Notes: generated from the letters alone by a model not told the origin. Shown: positions 34,723 to 44,131, numbered from the stretch's first letter. The stretch: DNA of 64,000 bases from Aequorivita aquimaris (GCF_001573155.1 NZ_JRWG01000006.1:124001-188000), one strand, 5' to 3'. Translations and numbers: made by a program.

Positions 34723-35634
34723 ATGAAATCTATTAAATTATTATTGCTAGTATTTTTTGTCAGTTTTGGAATACAGGCACAGGAGTTGGTTACGGGAAAA
34801 GCTACTCTAACCCGCACTTCAGAAGGCATCTATGAAATCAAGAAAACAGATGGCACTTTAAAAAAAATTAACATTCGGCCCAATGAAGATAAGCACGTGC
34901 AAGGAACACTTGCCGTTCTGTTTAAGGATTGTGAGGAATTGAGACAATCGGTTTTTGAATCACGAATTGTTACAGAGGGGCAACTTATACAGGCCGTGGA
35001 GAGTTATAATAAATGTAATTACACCACTTTTGAACCTACTGAAAAAGAAATTGAGCAGGCTGCAAATTTTCAGGGTGACGAATATAAACTCTTTGCAAGT
35101 ATTGGTGGTTCATTGAACCGAATTAGTTTCTTCAATTTTGATGATTATGAAAATTTAACACAGGGCCAACTGAGTTTTGGCGTTGCCGCAACTCCGGGAT
35201 TTATTGGTTCGTTACAAGGAAGCCTTTACTTCACTTTGGAAGCAAGTGCTGCATTTTCGGGCGATAAAGATTTTAGCAATTCGCCATTTACCACAAGTTT
35301 CAAAAAGAATTCTTACAGAGCAAGTTTGGGCACTGAATATCATTTCAACAAAAATGGCTCAATAAAGCCCCTTGTCGGAATTGGTGTAGGCCTTGTACAA
35401 GACCGCTATAAGGGCACGTATGATGATTATAACGTAAAAGGTTCGGAAGGAAGCGCTTATTTTGTACCAAAGGCAGGTATTTTATTTTCGTTGGATGATA
35501 AAAAATCTCTGGGAATTATATTTAGCTACATTCCGGAATACGAGAATAATTTAACCATTTGGAATGGCGAAGAAATCGTTCCTTTAATAATTGACACTCA
35601 TTATATAAATGCAGGTTTGTATCTTTACTTTTAA
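34723..35634 (+). CDS. Secreted/outer membrane beta-barrel-like hypothetical protein
   Basis: 303 residues. Signal peptide (MKSIKLLLLVFFVSFGIQAQ), an N-terminal region with a conserved pair of cysteines (FKDCEELRQ and YNKCNYTTF) and a C-terminal eight-strand-like barrel (LSFGVAATPGFIG, RASLGTEYHFNKNG, YINAGLYLYF) ending in an aromatic residue, as in small outer-membrane proteins. Not recognised further. Confidence 0.75.
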   Translation: MKSIKLLLLVFFVSFGIQAQELVTGKATLTRTSEGIYEIKKTDGTLKKINIRPNEDKHVQGTLAVLFKDCEELRQSVFESRIVTEGQLIQAVESYNKCNYTTFEPTEKEIEQAANFQGDEYKLFASIGGSLNRISFFNFDDYENLTQGQLSFGVAATPGFIGSLQGSLYFTLEASAAFSGDKDFSNSPFTTSFKKNSYRASLGTEYHFNKNGSIKPLVGIGVGLVQDRYKGTYDDYNVKGSEGSAYFVPKAGILFSLDDKKSLGIIFSYIPEYENNLTIWNGEEIVPLIIDTHYINAGLYLYF

Positions 35635-35641
35635 CTTGATG

Positions 35642-35666
35642 GGAAGTATTACAATTTAATACTTCC
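35642..35666 (+). terminator. Stem-loop after the barrel gene, no clear T-tract
   Basis: Perfect 9-bp inverted repeat GGAAGTATT (35642-35650) and AATACTTCC (35658-35666) with a 7-nt loop. No T-run follows, so it may be an attenuator or mRNA-stability hairpin rather than a terminator. Confidence 0.4.
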
Positions 35667-35692
35667 TATAAAGTCTCAAAAAGTAGAAGGAT

Positions 35693-36241
35693 ATGATAAA
35701 ACTTTCAAAATACAATCAGCGATCATTATACGGAGGCCTGATTGCAGCTATTATTACAGGAACCGGAGTTTTTCTTTTGGGAAATATTTCTGGCTATGAG
35801 GCAAAAAAATTGATAACTTCTTCCCTCCCTGGAATAAATATGCTCTGTAATACTATTGTGCTGGCTTCGGCCACTATTCTTGCCCTTTTGCTAACACTGC
35901 TGGGAATAAGTTCTGGATCCAAATCTAAATTGAAAAAAGGACATTACACCCAAGTAATGGCAATTGCAAAACTGGATACCATTCTTTTTGTAATTGCCAT
36001 TATCCTATTTCAAATATTCAACATTCCTATCACCGAATCGGAAGAGTTGCCTACTACCTGGTATTCCAACATTTATTGGGCTACACTATTTCTCTCATCG
36101 TTGCTTAGTGGCGGAATGGTTTCTGTAATATTGATGCTTTATAACACAGTAATCAATATGATTAAAATTGTGGGATTGGAGGAAAAAGACCATCCCCTTG
36201 TTTTTCACGATGACAACAATGATTCAGAAAAAGAACAATAA
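35693..36241 (+). CDS. Hypothetical four-helix integral membrane protein
   Basis: 182 residues, not recognised. Four hydrophobic segments (about 12-30, 48-66, 92-110 and 128-148) and an acidic C-terminus (HDDNNDSEKEQ). Follows the barrel gene by 58 nt in the same direction and converges with the E1 dehydrogenase gene (11-nt gap). Confidence 0.7.
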   Translation: MIKLSKYNQRSLYGGLIAAIITGTGVFLLGNISGYEAKKLITSSLPGINMLCNTIVLASATILALLLTLLGISSGSKSKLKKGHYTQVMAIAKLDTILFVIAIILFQIFNIPITESEELPTTWYSNIYWATLFLSSLLSGGMVSVILMLYNTVINMIKIVGLEEKDHPLVFHDDNNDSEKEQ

Positions 36242-36252
36242 GTAAATTTAAA

Positions 36253-38313
36253 TCAGTAATTCAAAACTTCCAAAATCTTCTTCTTTACTTTTTCGGTGGA
36301 AGGAATCATCGTTTCCTCCAATGTGGAATTCAGCGGAATCGCGGGCATATTTTCAGAACCAATGAGCATGACCGGCGCATCCAATTGTTGAAAACATTCT
36401 TCTTGGATTTTTCCTTGCAAACCGCGTGAGAAGCCATTTTCTGAAGGTTCTTCGGTTACCACCAAACATTTTCCGCATTTTTTTACGCTTTTGAAAACGG
36501 TATCATAATCCAACGGATGCAGTGTTCGTAGATCGACAATCTCAATTTTATCCTGCATTCCGAGTTCTTCGGAAGCGTTCATCGCCCAATGCACGCCCAT
36601 TCCGTAAGTGACAATCGAAAGTGTTTCCTCTTCTTCCTGCTTCCAGATTTCCTGTAAAACCCAAGCTTTTCCGAAAGGCAAAATATAATCTGCATCGGGC
36701 ATTAACGAGGTTGCACCTTTTGTGCCTTTCACCTTACTCCAGTACAACCCTTTGTGTTCAAAAATTACAACGGGGTTTGGGTCGTAATATGCAGCTTTCA
36801 TCAAACCTTTTAAATCGGCTCCGTTGCTGGGGTATGCTATTTTCAACCCGCGAATATTTGTAACGACACTTTCGACGGAAGAGGAATGGTACGGACCGCC
36901 GCTTCCGTAAGCGCCAATGGGGACTCGAAGAATCATTGAAACGGGCCATTTTCCATTTGAAAGATAACAGCTTCGGGAAACTTCTGTAAAAAGTTGATTG
37001 AGTCCCGGCCAAATATAATCTGCAAACTGAACCTCAACAATTGGTTTCAATCCCACGGCGCTCATTCCAACTGTGGAACCGACGATAAATGCTTCTTGAA
37101 TGGGCGTATTAAAAACACGGTTGTCGCCAAACTTCTGAGCTAGCGTCGCCGCTTCGCGAAAAACACCACCCAAACGGCCGCCAACGTCTTGCCCGTACAA
37201 TAAACATTCGGGATGTTTAGCCATCAACTCCTCAATTGCGAAAAGCGCGCAATCTACCATCACAACTTTTTCGCCACCTTTTGGGGAACGTTCGCCTACT
37301 TCCTCGGTAATTGTTGTAGGCGCAAAATCGTGGGTAAATAAATCTCCCGGTTTTGGGTCTTCGGCTTTCAAAGCTTTTTCAAGTGATTTTTCGATTTCGG
37401 TTTTGATTTCGATTTCGATTTCTTGAAGCTCCTTTTCAGAAAAACCATTCTTCAAAAGCAGTTTTTTCAACTTTGGATAGGGATCGCGACTTCTGGCTTC
37501 ATCAAGATCATCGCGATAAAACTCCATTCTGACTCCAGAAGTATGATGGTTCAAAAGCGGTACTTTGGCGTGCACCAAAAACGGTCTGCGTTCTTCCCTA
37601 ATTTTTGAAATTACATCTTGAATTGTATTGTAACTTTCCTCAAAATCGGTTCCGTCTATTGAAACCGCTTCCAAACCGTGAAAACCTGCAGCGTATTCAA
37701 AAGCATTCTGCGCACGGGTTTCCGCCGCATTTGCTGAAATATCCCAACCATTATCCTGCACCAAATATAGAATTGGCAATTGCTTTAAAGCCGCCATTTG
37801 AAAGGCTTCGGCTACTTCGCCCTCGGTTACGGAAGCATCTCCTAAACTGCAAACTACAATTGGAGATTCAGAAGTTTCATTTTTAAATTCTACCTTAAAC
37901 GATTCTTTATACCAAAACCCCATTGCCACTCCCGTTGCGGGTATCGCCTGCATTCCAGTAGCGGAACTTTGGTGTGGGATTTTCGGTTTGTCATAATCCT
38001 TTAAACTAGGGTGTGAATAATAGGTTCTTCCCCCAGAAAATGGATCGTCCTTTTTCGCCAAAACCTGTAGCATCAATTCATACGGCTTCATCCCGATTGC
38101 CAATAGCATAGAATCATCTCGATAATATGGAAAGGCATAATCCTGCGGCAAAAGTTGCATTCCCACGGCGGTTTGGATTACTTCATGCCCACGCGAAGTT
38201 GCGTGTACGTATTTTGAAACAATCTTGAAGTTTTCTTCATATATCTCGGTCATCGCCTTTGCGGTACTGAGGTTTTTAAAAGCCTTCTTTAATATATCTT
38301 TTGAAATATTCAC
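36253..38313 (-). CDS. Branched-chain 2-oxoacid (or pyruvate) dehydrogenase E1, fused alpha and beta subunits
   Basis: 686 residues: an alpha part (about 1-340) with the thiamine diphosphate motif GDASVTEGEVAEAFQMAAL and substrate/phosphorylation-loop region YRDDSMLLAIGM, then a beta part (about 350-686) starting EKVVMVDCALFAIEELMAKH with LYGQDVGGRLGGVFREAATL. The fused layout is standard in Bacteroidota. With the E2 gene 45 nt upstream it forms part of a 2-oxoacid dehydrogenase complex, most like the branched-chain type. Last gene of the long paa-led operon; E3 is elsewhere. Confidence 0.9.
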   Translation of the reverse strand: MNISKDILKKAFKNLSTAKAMTEIYEENFKIVSKYVHATSRGHEVIQTAVGMQLLPQDYAFPYYRDDSMLLAIGMKPYELMLQVLAKKDDPFSGGRTYYSHPSLKDYDKPKIPHQSSATGMQAIPATGVAMGFWYKESFKVEFKNETSESPIVVCSLGDASVTEGEVAEAFQMAALKQLPILYLVQDNGWDISANAAETRAQNAFEYAAGFHGLEAVSIDGTDFEESYNTIQDVISKIREERRPFLVHAKVPLLNHHTSGVRMEFYRDDLDEARSRDPYPKLKKLLLKNGFSEKELQEIEIEIKTEIEKSLEKALKAEDPKPGDLFTHDFAPTTITEEVGERSPKGGEKVVMVDCALFAIEELMAKHPECLLYGQDVGGRLGGVFREAATLAQKFGDNRVFNTPIQEAFIVGSTVGMSAVGLKPIVEVQFADYIWPGLNQLFTEVSRSCYLSNGKWPVSMILRVPIGAYGSGGPYHSSSVESVVTNIRGLKIAYPSNGADLKGLMKAAYYDPNPVVIFEHKGLYWSKVKGTKGATSLMPDADYILPFGKAWVLQEIWKQEEEETLSIVTYGMGVHWAMNASEELGMQDKIEIVDLRTLHPLDYDTVFKSVKKCGKCLVVTEEPSENGFSRGLQGKIQEECFQQLDAPVMLIGSENMPAIPLNSTLEETMIPSTEKVKKKILEVLNY

Positions 38314-38329
38314 TTTTTTATTCTTAACG

Positions 38330-38354
38330 AGGTCTCGACTGCGCTCGACCTGAC
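38330..38354. repeat. CGACTGCGCTC-type short palindrome between E2 and E1
   Basis: AGGTCTCGACTGCGCTCGAC followed by CTGAC; a small hairpin. The core CGACTGCGCTC recurs at 55081 and 59310. Confidence 0.6.
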
Positions 38355-38358
38355 ATTA

Positions 38359-39645
38359 TTAAATTTTTCTGTTAGTATCAAACTGTTCCATATAATCGGC
38401 AATTCTTCTAAGGAAAGATCCCGCCAAATATCCATCTACAATTCTATGATCAAAGGAAAGTGACAAATACATCATTTGTCGTATTTCGATTGCATCACCT
38501 TCTTCTCGCTCTATTACTTCAGCGCGTTTTTTAATGATTCCGGTTGCGAGAATTGCGGCTTCGGGTTGGTTGATTATTGGCGTTCCCATCAAACTTCCAA
38601 AAGTACCCACATTGCTTATTGTAAAAGTACTGCCCTTTGTTTCGTCCGCTTTTAATTTGTTGTCGCGCGCTTTTCCGACGAGCTCGTTTGTGGTTTCGGC
38701 CAATTCTTTTAAGTTCTTTTTATCGGCATTTTTCACCACGGGAACTATCAAATTTCCCGAAGGTAGTGCGGTTGCCATCCCGATATTTATTTCATCTTTT
38801 ACAATAATATTTTTTCCATCAAGTGTGGAATTGATCATGGGAAAATCTGTAATCGCTTTCGCCACACATTCAATAAACAATGGAGTAAACGTGAGTTTTT
38901 CGTTGTATTTTTTCTGAAAAGCGACTTTATTATTATTGCGCCAATTTACCATTTCGGTCAAATCTGCCTCTACATAAGCCGTTACATGTGGCGAAGTGTG
39001 CTTGCTGAAAACCATATGGTCGGCTATCATTTGGCGCATACGGTCCATTTCCACGATCTTGCCTTTTCCTTTATCGAATTTCAAATCGGGAACCTGAAAT
39101 CCCGAAACTTCTGGAATGGCTTGCGCAAACTGGAACGGACGCCCATTTTCAAGATAATTCGTAACATCGCTTTTACGCAGCCGACCCTCTTTTCCAGTTC
39201 CGGAAATTCTAGCCAATTCATCGTAACTGATATGATTTTTGCGAGCAATACTATCAACCAATGGCGAAATGAAAACGTTTTCGTTTACTTTAAAGGAAGC
39301 TGATTTTGAAATTTGTTTTTGTGCTTTCGGTTTTTCGGAAATTTCGGTTTTAGAAACCGTTTTTTCTGAAGTTTTGCTAGTAGATTTTGGAGCTCCTTTC
39401 TCTTCAGAAAACTCCAAAATTGCGATTACTTCCCCCACGGGAACAACATCTTTTGCCTTAAATATATGCTCAAGCATTTTTCCCGAAGCTGGTGCGGGGA
39501 CTTCATTATCTACTTTATCAGTCGCAACTTCCAGCAATATATCGCCTTCTTCAAAAGAATCGCCTTCGTTTACCAACCAATTGATAATCGTTCCTTCGGT
39601 TATGCTCTCGCCCATTTTGGGCATTTTGAATTCTGTTTTATTCAT
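38359..39645 (-). CDS. Dihydrolipoamide acyltransferase (E2) of a 2-oxoacid dehydrogenase complex
   Basis: 428 residues: lipoyl domain (1-80; lipoylated Lys44 in VATDKVDNEVP), a Lys/Ser-rich linker, a peripheral subunit-binding domain (about 125-165, SPLVDSIARKNHISYDELAR and GRLRKSDV) and the catalytic domain with the His motif SFDHRIVDGYLAGSFL near the C-terminus. Moves the acyl group made by E1 to CoA. Probably the branched-chain type, given the fused E1 next to it. Confidence 0.93.
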   Translation of the reverse strand: MNKTEFKMPKMGESITEGTIINWLVNEGDSFEEGDILLEVATDKVDNEVPAPASGKMLEHIFKAKDVVPVGEVIAILEFSEEKGAPKSTSKTSEKTVSKTEISEKPKAQKQISKSASFKVNENVFISPLVDSIARKNHISYDELARISGTGKEGRLRKSDVTNYLENGRPFQFAQAIPEVSGFQVPDLKFDKGKGKIVEMDRMRQMIADHMVFSKHTSPHVTAYVEADLTEMVNWRNNNKVAFQKKYNEKLTFTPLFIECVAKAITDFPMINSTLDGKNIIVKDEINIGMATALPSGNLIVPVVKNADKKNLKELAETTNELVGKARDNKLKADETKGSTFTISNVGTFGSLMGTPIINQPEAAILATGIIKKRAEVIEREEGDAIEIRQMMYLSLSFDHRIVDGYLAGSFLRRIADYMEQFDTNRKI

Positions 39646-39658
39646 CCTGTCTTATTCC

Positions 39659-39718
39659 CTTGCGAACTTTGCGGCTTTGCGGTGTATAAATTACCGCAGA
39701 GGCGCAGAGAACGCAGAG
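39659..39718. repeat. CTCTGCG-family palindromic repeat, copy 5
   Basis: Arms GAACTTTGCGGCTTTGCGGT and ACCGCAGAGGCGCAGAGAAC around TATAAATT. Lies between the PaaY-like gene and the E2 gene. Confidence 0.75.
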
Positions 39719-39720
39719 TT

Positions 39721-40320
39721 TTATTTATTTTTCCTATATTCTTCCAAAGTTTTATAAAAATCTTCTTGTTTTGGACGATTTGCCGGAATTTCTCGAAGTG
39801 GCTCCACTTCTCTTAAACTTTCGTGGCAATCTGTTGGTAATTGCTGGTACAATCGGGTTCCGGCGGTTTTCCACGCGATCATTTCATCGGAAATATCTTT
39901 TATTGCTTTTGCGGGATGGCCCACAATTAATTTTCGTTTTGGAAATTTCTCTTCGGCTTTTACAAAACTCATTGCGCCAACAATACATTCATCGCCAATT
40001 TCGGCATCGTCCATAATTACGCTGTTCATTCCTATCAAACAATTTTTGCCCAAATTAGCACCGTGAATTATTGCTCCGTGGCCAACGTGGGCGCTTTCTT
40101 TCAAAACAATACTTTTCCCCGGAAACATATGCACCGTACAGTTTTCCTGCACATTTACGCCATCTTCCAAAATAATCTCGCCCCAATCGCCACGAATTGC
40201 CGCACCTGGACCGATATAACAATTTTTTCCAATAATCACATTGCCAGTAACGGCCGCCAAAGGGTGGACGAAACTGGATTCGTGGATTACTGGGATATGG
40301 CCTTTAAAGGAATAAATCAT
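39721..40320 (-). CDS. paaY: PaaY-like gamma-carbonic-anhydrase/hexapeptide-repeat protein
   Basis: 199 residues forming a left-handed beta-helix (repeats such as VTGNVIIGKNCYIGPGAAIR). Metal-ligand histidines are in place: His64 (NCTVH), His81 and His86 (HVGHGAIIHG), as in gamma carbonic anhydrases and PaaY, a thioesterase that clears dead-end oxepin-CoA adducts. The operon context with paaZ supports PaaY. The N-terminus MIYSFKGHIPVIHESSFVHP is typical of PaaY. The S23 cassette 1 arm starts 6 nt upstream of its ATG. Confidence 0.87.
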   Translation of the reverse strand: MIYSFKGHIPVIHESSFVHPLAAVTGNVIIGKNCYIGPGAAIRGDWGEIILEDGVNVQENCTVHMFPGKSIVLKESAHVGHGAIIHGANLGKNCLIGMNSVIMDDAEIGDECIVGAMSFVKAEEKFPKRKLIVGHPAKAIKDISDEMIAWKTAGTRLYQQLPTDCHESLREVEPLREIPANRPKQEDFYKTLEEYRKNK

Positions 40321-40326
40321 AATTAT

Positions 40327-40829
40327 AGTGGTGAGCGATGAGTGGTGAGAGCGCTTCGCTGTGAGTGGACATCTACTTATTTTTTAAATGATTTCTTAAC
40401 GAGGAAATCATTTTACCAAGTTCCGTTAGCCTTCTTCTATTTTCTTCATCTGTTTCAAAAGTAATATATTCTCTTAATCTTGCTTTAGTAGAAGCAGCCA
40501 CACATTCGTGAGAACTGTCCCAGGCCATTTTTAAATAACGAATAAAGTTAGCATCCGTGCTGCCTGAACCTTCTGCAATATTAAAAGCAATAGAATCGGC
40601 CGCACGAATAAATTGAGATGATAATTTATAAATTTCGTGGTTAGGAAATTTTTCTACTTGTTTATTTACAAATTCTCCAAAGTCCAATGCCTTTTGATAG
40701 ACTTGTAAATCTTCGAATTTAAAATGATAATTACTTTTCATATTCTTAAAAATAATAATTATGGCGTTCATCACCCAAAGTAAAACTAGCATTTTGCTCT
40801 CACCACTCACCACTAATCACTCATCACTC
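40327..40829. mobile_element. Putative four-helix-bundle cassette 1 with inverted word-array ends
   Basis: The left arm (40327-40370) reads AGTGGTGAGCGATGAGTGGT...; the right arm (40796-40829) reads GCTCTCACCACTCACCACTA..., its approximate reverse complement built of GTGGTGAG/GTGATGAG words. A single gene (40373-40741) lies inside. The right arm supplies the last Glu codon and the TGA stop of the upstream enoyl-CoA hydratase gene. No transposase or obvious target duplication. Boundaries are approximate. Confidence 0.45.
40373..40741 (-). CDS. Four-helix bundle protein (23S rRNA intervening-sequence family), copy 1
   Basis: 122 residues. Begins MKSNYHFKFEDLQVYQKALD with the family signatures LSSQFIRAADSIAFNIAEGS, DANFIRYLKMAWDSSHECVA and LTELGKMISSLRNHL. 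The family (TIGR02436/S23, related to Avd of diversity-generating retroelements) forms pentameric helical bundles of unknown role. It interrupts the paa operon between echA and paaY. Closely similar to copy 2 at 46675. Start set at 40741 because this is the family's normal N-terminus; the longer frame reads into the repeat arm. Confidence 0.88.
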   Translation of the reverse strand: MKSNYHFKFEDLQVYQKALDFGEFVNKQVEKFPNHEIYKLSSQFIRAADSIAFNIAEGSGSTDANFIRYLKMAWDSSHECVAASTKARLREYITFETDEENRRRLTELGKMISSLRNHLKNK

Positions 40830-41576
40830 AAACCGCTTCAACATTTCCTTCGTAAAATCACTTAGCACCAATCTCCCTGAAATCACTGCTCTTTCGGCCA
40901 AAAGTTCATCCCAATCCTCCGTGCCGCTCCAAAATACTTTTTTCATTTCTTTCATTGCTTCGGGATTGTAATTGCAAAGATTTTCTGCAAATTTTTGAAC
41001 GGCTTCATCCAATTCTTCCAAAGTATCAAAAACCTGATTGTACAAACCTTTTTGACGCGCCCATTCGGCTTCGTAGAATGAATTTGCATCAATAGCTATT
41101 TGGCTCATTGCGCTTAAGCCTAATTTTCTCTCAACTGCTGGACCCACTACAAAGGGGCCGATTCCCACATTTAATTCACTTAACTTAATTGCTGCAAATT
41201 TTGTAGCCATACAAAAATCGGTCGCCGAAGCAACGCCCACGCCACCGCCAACAGTTTTTCCCTGAATTCTACCAATTATAAACTTTGGGCATTTTCGCAT
41301 TGCGTTAATAACGTTTGCAAACCCACTGAAAAAAACCTTTCCCGTTTCTGGGTCGTTTATGTTTATCAATTCGTTAAAACTCGCACCCGCACAGAACGTT
41401 CTGTCGCCGCCACTTTTCAGAATAATTACTTTCACCTCATCGTTATTTCCAGCTTCGGTGATTGTATTTGCGAGTTTTGCCAACAAATCTCCCGGCAGGC
41501 TATTGTGTGCCGGATGGAAGAATTCTATGGTGGCGATTCCTTTTTCAGTTGTTATGTTTACGTATGGTTGTTCCAA
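40824..41576 (-). CDS. Enoyl-CoA hydratase/isomerase family protein (PaaF-like)
   Basis: 250 residues of the crotonase family. Seen: AGASFNELININD, GRIQGKTVGGGVGVASATDF (oxyanion-hole glycine region), SELNVGIGPFVVGPAVERK. Position after paaZ suggests 2,3-dehydroadipyl-CoA hydratase (PaaF), but methylglutaconyl-CoA hydratase is an alternative given the adjacent branched-chain dehydrogenase genes. Its last codon and stop lie within a word-array arm. Confidence 0.82.
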   Translation of the reverse strand: MEQPYVNITTEKGIATIEFFHPAHNSLPGDLLAKLANTITEAGNNDEVKVIILKSGGDRTFCAGASFNELININDPETGKVFFSGFANVINAMRKCPKFIIGRIQGKTVGGGVGVASATDFCMATKFAAIKLSELNVGIGPFVVGPAVERKLGLSAMSQIAIDANSFYEAEWARQKGLYNQVFDTLEELDEAVQKFAENLCNYNPEAMKEMKKVFWSGTEDWDELLAERAVISGRLVLSDFTKEMLKRFE

Positions 41577-41588
41577 AATTTTTTAAAT

Positions 41589-44087
41589 TTAAATTAATCC
41601 GAATTGCTCGAAATGGTGGTTTAAATGTTTTCGTTCCAATAAATACCATTCGTATCGGTTCATTTCACCAAAAACCAGGTTCTTCAATTTAGCGTCTGGA
41701 TTTTCTTTGAAATAGGTTTTATATGCTTCCCTTTCCTCTAAAAATTTCTCCTTAGCCGTTGCTAAATCGGGATGTTTCAATGTGTCCAAAGTATCTTTTT
41801 CCAATTGGGGAAAATTTGTATTTCGAGGAAATTTTTCATAATTATAAAGACTCGCATGGACTTTTTCCAAAATCTTTTCAGGCGTTGCAACCTCAAAATC
41901 CTGAATTTTTCCCGAAGCTATTTTATAGGTGTACTCCAAGTGCTCCAACATATGCTGGGGCGTCATGATGCCCCATTTTGGCTTGGTATCTTCGGTTAGT
42001 TTGTTCAAGCATTCCTCGATTTTTTCATCGGTTATTTCAACAAAAGTTTCCTGTTTCTTTTGAACCATGGTGAGAATTGTTGCAACGGCTACCAATTCAT
42101 CTTCGGTATCAAAAACCTCGACAAACCATTTTACAATTCCGCTAGGATGTTCTGCGGAAGCGACATCTCTATCTACCTTTTGTTTGCAGGTTAATCGTAC
42201 GTAAATGGTGTCATTATGATATAATGGACGTAGAAAACGACAATCCTCCAAACCGTAATTTGCAGCTACTGGACCTTTATTTGGATAAACGAAAAGCCCG
42301 GCCGCTGCGGAAATTATAAAGTAGCCGTGGGCGGTACGCTTTTCGAAAATACTTCCGTCGAGCGAAGTAATATCGGTATGCGCGTAAAAATGATCCCACG
42401 TTAAATTGGCGAAATTGATTATATCGGTATCGGTAAGCGTGCGATTATGCGTTTTTAATGACATTCCCGCCTCGATGTCTTCCCAATGGTATTTAAATGG
42501 ATGCTGTTCCGCCTCTTTATATTTTGCGTTTGCTTGATAAATTCCTGTGATTTCCGTTAAAGTTGTCGGTGAACCTTGAATTGCTGTTCGCTGCATATAA
42601 TGTTTAATACCACGCACACCGCCCATTTCCTCACCACCACCAGCACGTCCTGGACCTCCGTGGACCAAACTTGGTAAAGGTGAACCGTGACCTGTACTTT
42701 CTTTAGCGCTTTCACGGTTTAGAACTAAAATCCTTCCGTGGTGAGAAGCTGCATTTATTACGTATTCTTTGGCAATTTTATCATCGTTTGTAGCAATGGA
42801 AGATACCAACGAACCTTTCCCCATTTGTACCAACGTGATAGCTTCGTCTAAATTTTTATAAGGCATGATTGTACTCACTGGACCGAAAGCTTCGGTTTCG
42901 TGAACGGATAAATTTTTAAACGGATTGTCTTCGCGAAGTAAAATTGGAGCCAAGAAAGCACCTTTTTTAGCATCAGCGCCAATCACTTCTATTTTATCCA
43001 AATCGCCGTAAACAATACTTGCGGTTTTGGATAATTCTTGAACGCGTTCCCGCACCTCCTGTACTTGATCCAAACTCACCAAAGAGCCCATTCGGACTTC
43101 CTTCAAACGCGGATCGCCAATGGTTACTTTTGAAAGAGCATTTCCAAGTGCAATTTGCACATCTTCAACTAATTTTTCAGGAACAATCACCCGACGGATC
43201 GCGGTACATTTTTGTCCGCACTTCACTGTCATTTCATTTCGCACTTCTTTAATAAAAAGGTCGAATTCAGGTGTTCCCGGAGCGGCATCTTCCCCCAAAA
43301 CGGAAGCATTTAAACTATCTGCTTCCATCGTAAATGGCACCGCCTCCTCTATAATTCTTTTATGCGCTTTCAGCATTCTTCCTGTAGTTGCAGACCCGGT
43401 GAATGTAACCACATCTTGGGATTCCACGCTATCGAGAATAGTTCTGGCCGAACCTGTAATAAGTTGCAAAGCCCCTTCGGGCAAAATTTTTGAAGCAATA
43501 ATTTCACGAACTACGGCTTCAGTTAAAAAAGAAGTGTTTGTGGCTGGTTTAACAACGGCAGGGACACCTGCCATCCAATTGACAGCACATTTTTCAAGCA
43601 TTCCCCAAACGGGGAAGTTGAACGCGTTTATATGAATTGCAACGCCACGTTTTGGAACCATAATGTGATGTGCCATAAAACGGCCACCGCGCGACAAATC
43701 GATGGGTTCGCCTTCAACGTGATAAGATTGGTTTGGAAATAATTTTCTGAGGGAAGCATTGGCAAAAAGATTTCCGAAACCACCTTCAATATCAATCCAG
43801 CTATCCACTTTTGTTGCGCCAGTGCGGTAACTTATTTCATAAAAATCGGCTTTCTTTTTAACCAAATGGAGGGCCAGGGATTTTAACATATTTCCGCGTT
43901 CCTGAAAGGTCATCTTTCTAAGTACTTCGCCTCCTGTGGTTCTTCCGTATTGCAGGATTTCAGCAAAATCTAGTCCTTCTGTATCTGAAAGGGCAATGAT
44001 TTCACCAGTAATGGCGTCGTGCATTGGCACGCCTTCGCCGTTTCCTTCAAGCCATTGTCCCGTGACGTAATTATGTAATTTTTTCAT
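41589..44087 (-). CDS. paaZ: Bifunctional PaaZ: oxepin-CoA hydrolase/3-oxo-5,6-dehydrosuberyl-CoA semialdehyde dehydrogenase, with extra C-terminal DUF1569-like domain
   Basis: 832 residues from the ATG at 44087 (MKKLHNYVTGQWLEG). Aldehyde dehydrogenase domain (about 1-510: INAFNFPVWGMLEKCAVNW, VTFTGSATTGR, catalytic Cys in MTVKCGQKCTAIRRV, HGGPGRAGGGEEMGG), MaoC-like hydratase domain (about 520-675: DIINFANLTWDHFYAHTD, RTAHGYFIISAAAGL). The usual protein ends near 680; here about 150 residues follow, with TPQHMLEHLEYTYKIASG and ERKHLNHHFEQFGLI, like DUF1569/DinB-fold metal-binding domains. Opens the phenylacetate-derived oxepin ring. Confidence 0.93.
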   Translation of the reverse strand: MKKLHNYVTGQWLEGNGEGVPMHDAITGEIIALSDTEGLDFAEILQYGRTTGGEVLRKMTFQERGNMLKSLALHLVKKKADFYEISYRTGATKVDSWIDIEGGFGNLFANASLRKLFPNQSYHVEGEPIDLSRGGRFMAHHIMVPKRGVAIHINAFNFPVWGMLEKCAVNWMAGVPAVVKPATNTSFLTEAVVREIIASKILPEGALQLITGSARTILDSVESQDVVTFTGSATTGRMLKAHKRIIEEAVPFTMEADSLNASVLGEDAAPGTPEFDLFIKEVRNEMTVKCGQKCTAIRRVIVPEKLVEDVQIALGNALSKVTIGDPRLKEVRMGSLVSLDQVQEVRERVQELSKTASIVYGDLDKIEVIGADAKKGAFLAPILLREDNPFKNLSVHETEAFGPVSTIMPYKNLDEAITLVQMGKGSLVSSIATNDDKIAKEYVINAASHHGRILVLNRESAKESTGHGSPLPSLVHGGPGRAGGGEEMGGVRGIKHYMQRTAIQGSPTTLTEITGIYQANAKYKEAEQHPFKYHWEDIEAGMSLKTHNRTLTDTDIINFANLTWDHFYAHTDITSLDGSIFEKRTAHGYFIISAAAGLFVYPNKGPVAANYGLEDCRFLRPLYHNDTIYVRLTCKQKVDRDVASAEHPSGIVKWFVEVFDTEDELVAVATILTMVQKKQETFVEITDEKIEECLNKLTEDTKPKWGIMTPQHMLEHLEYTYKIASGKIQDFEVATPEKILEKVHASLYNYEKFPRNTNFPQLEKDTLDTLKHPDLATAKEKFLEEREAYKTYFKENPDAKLKNLVFGEMNRYEWYLLERKHLNHHFEQFGLI

Positions 44088-44131
44088 TTTTAAATTTTTT
44101 AGCAATCCGCAATGAAGCGGAAAACAATTTT

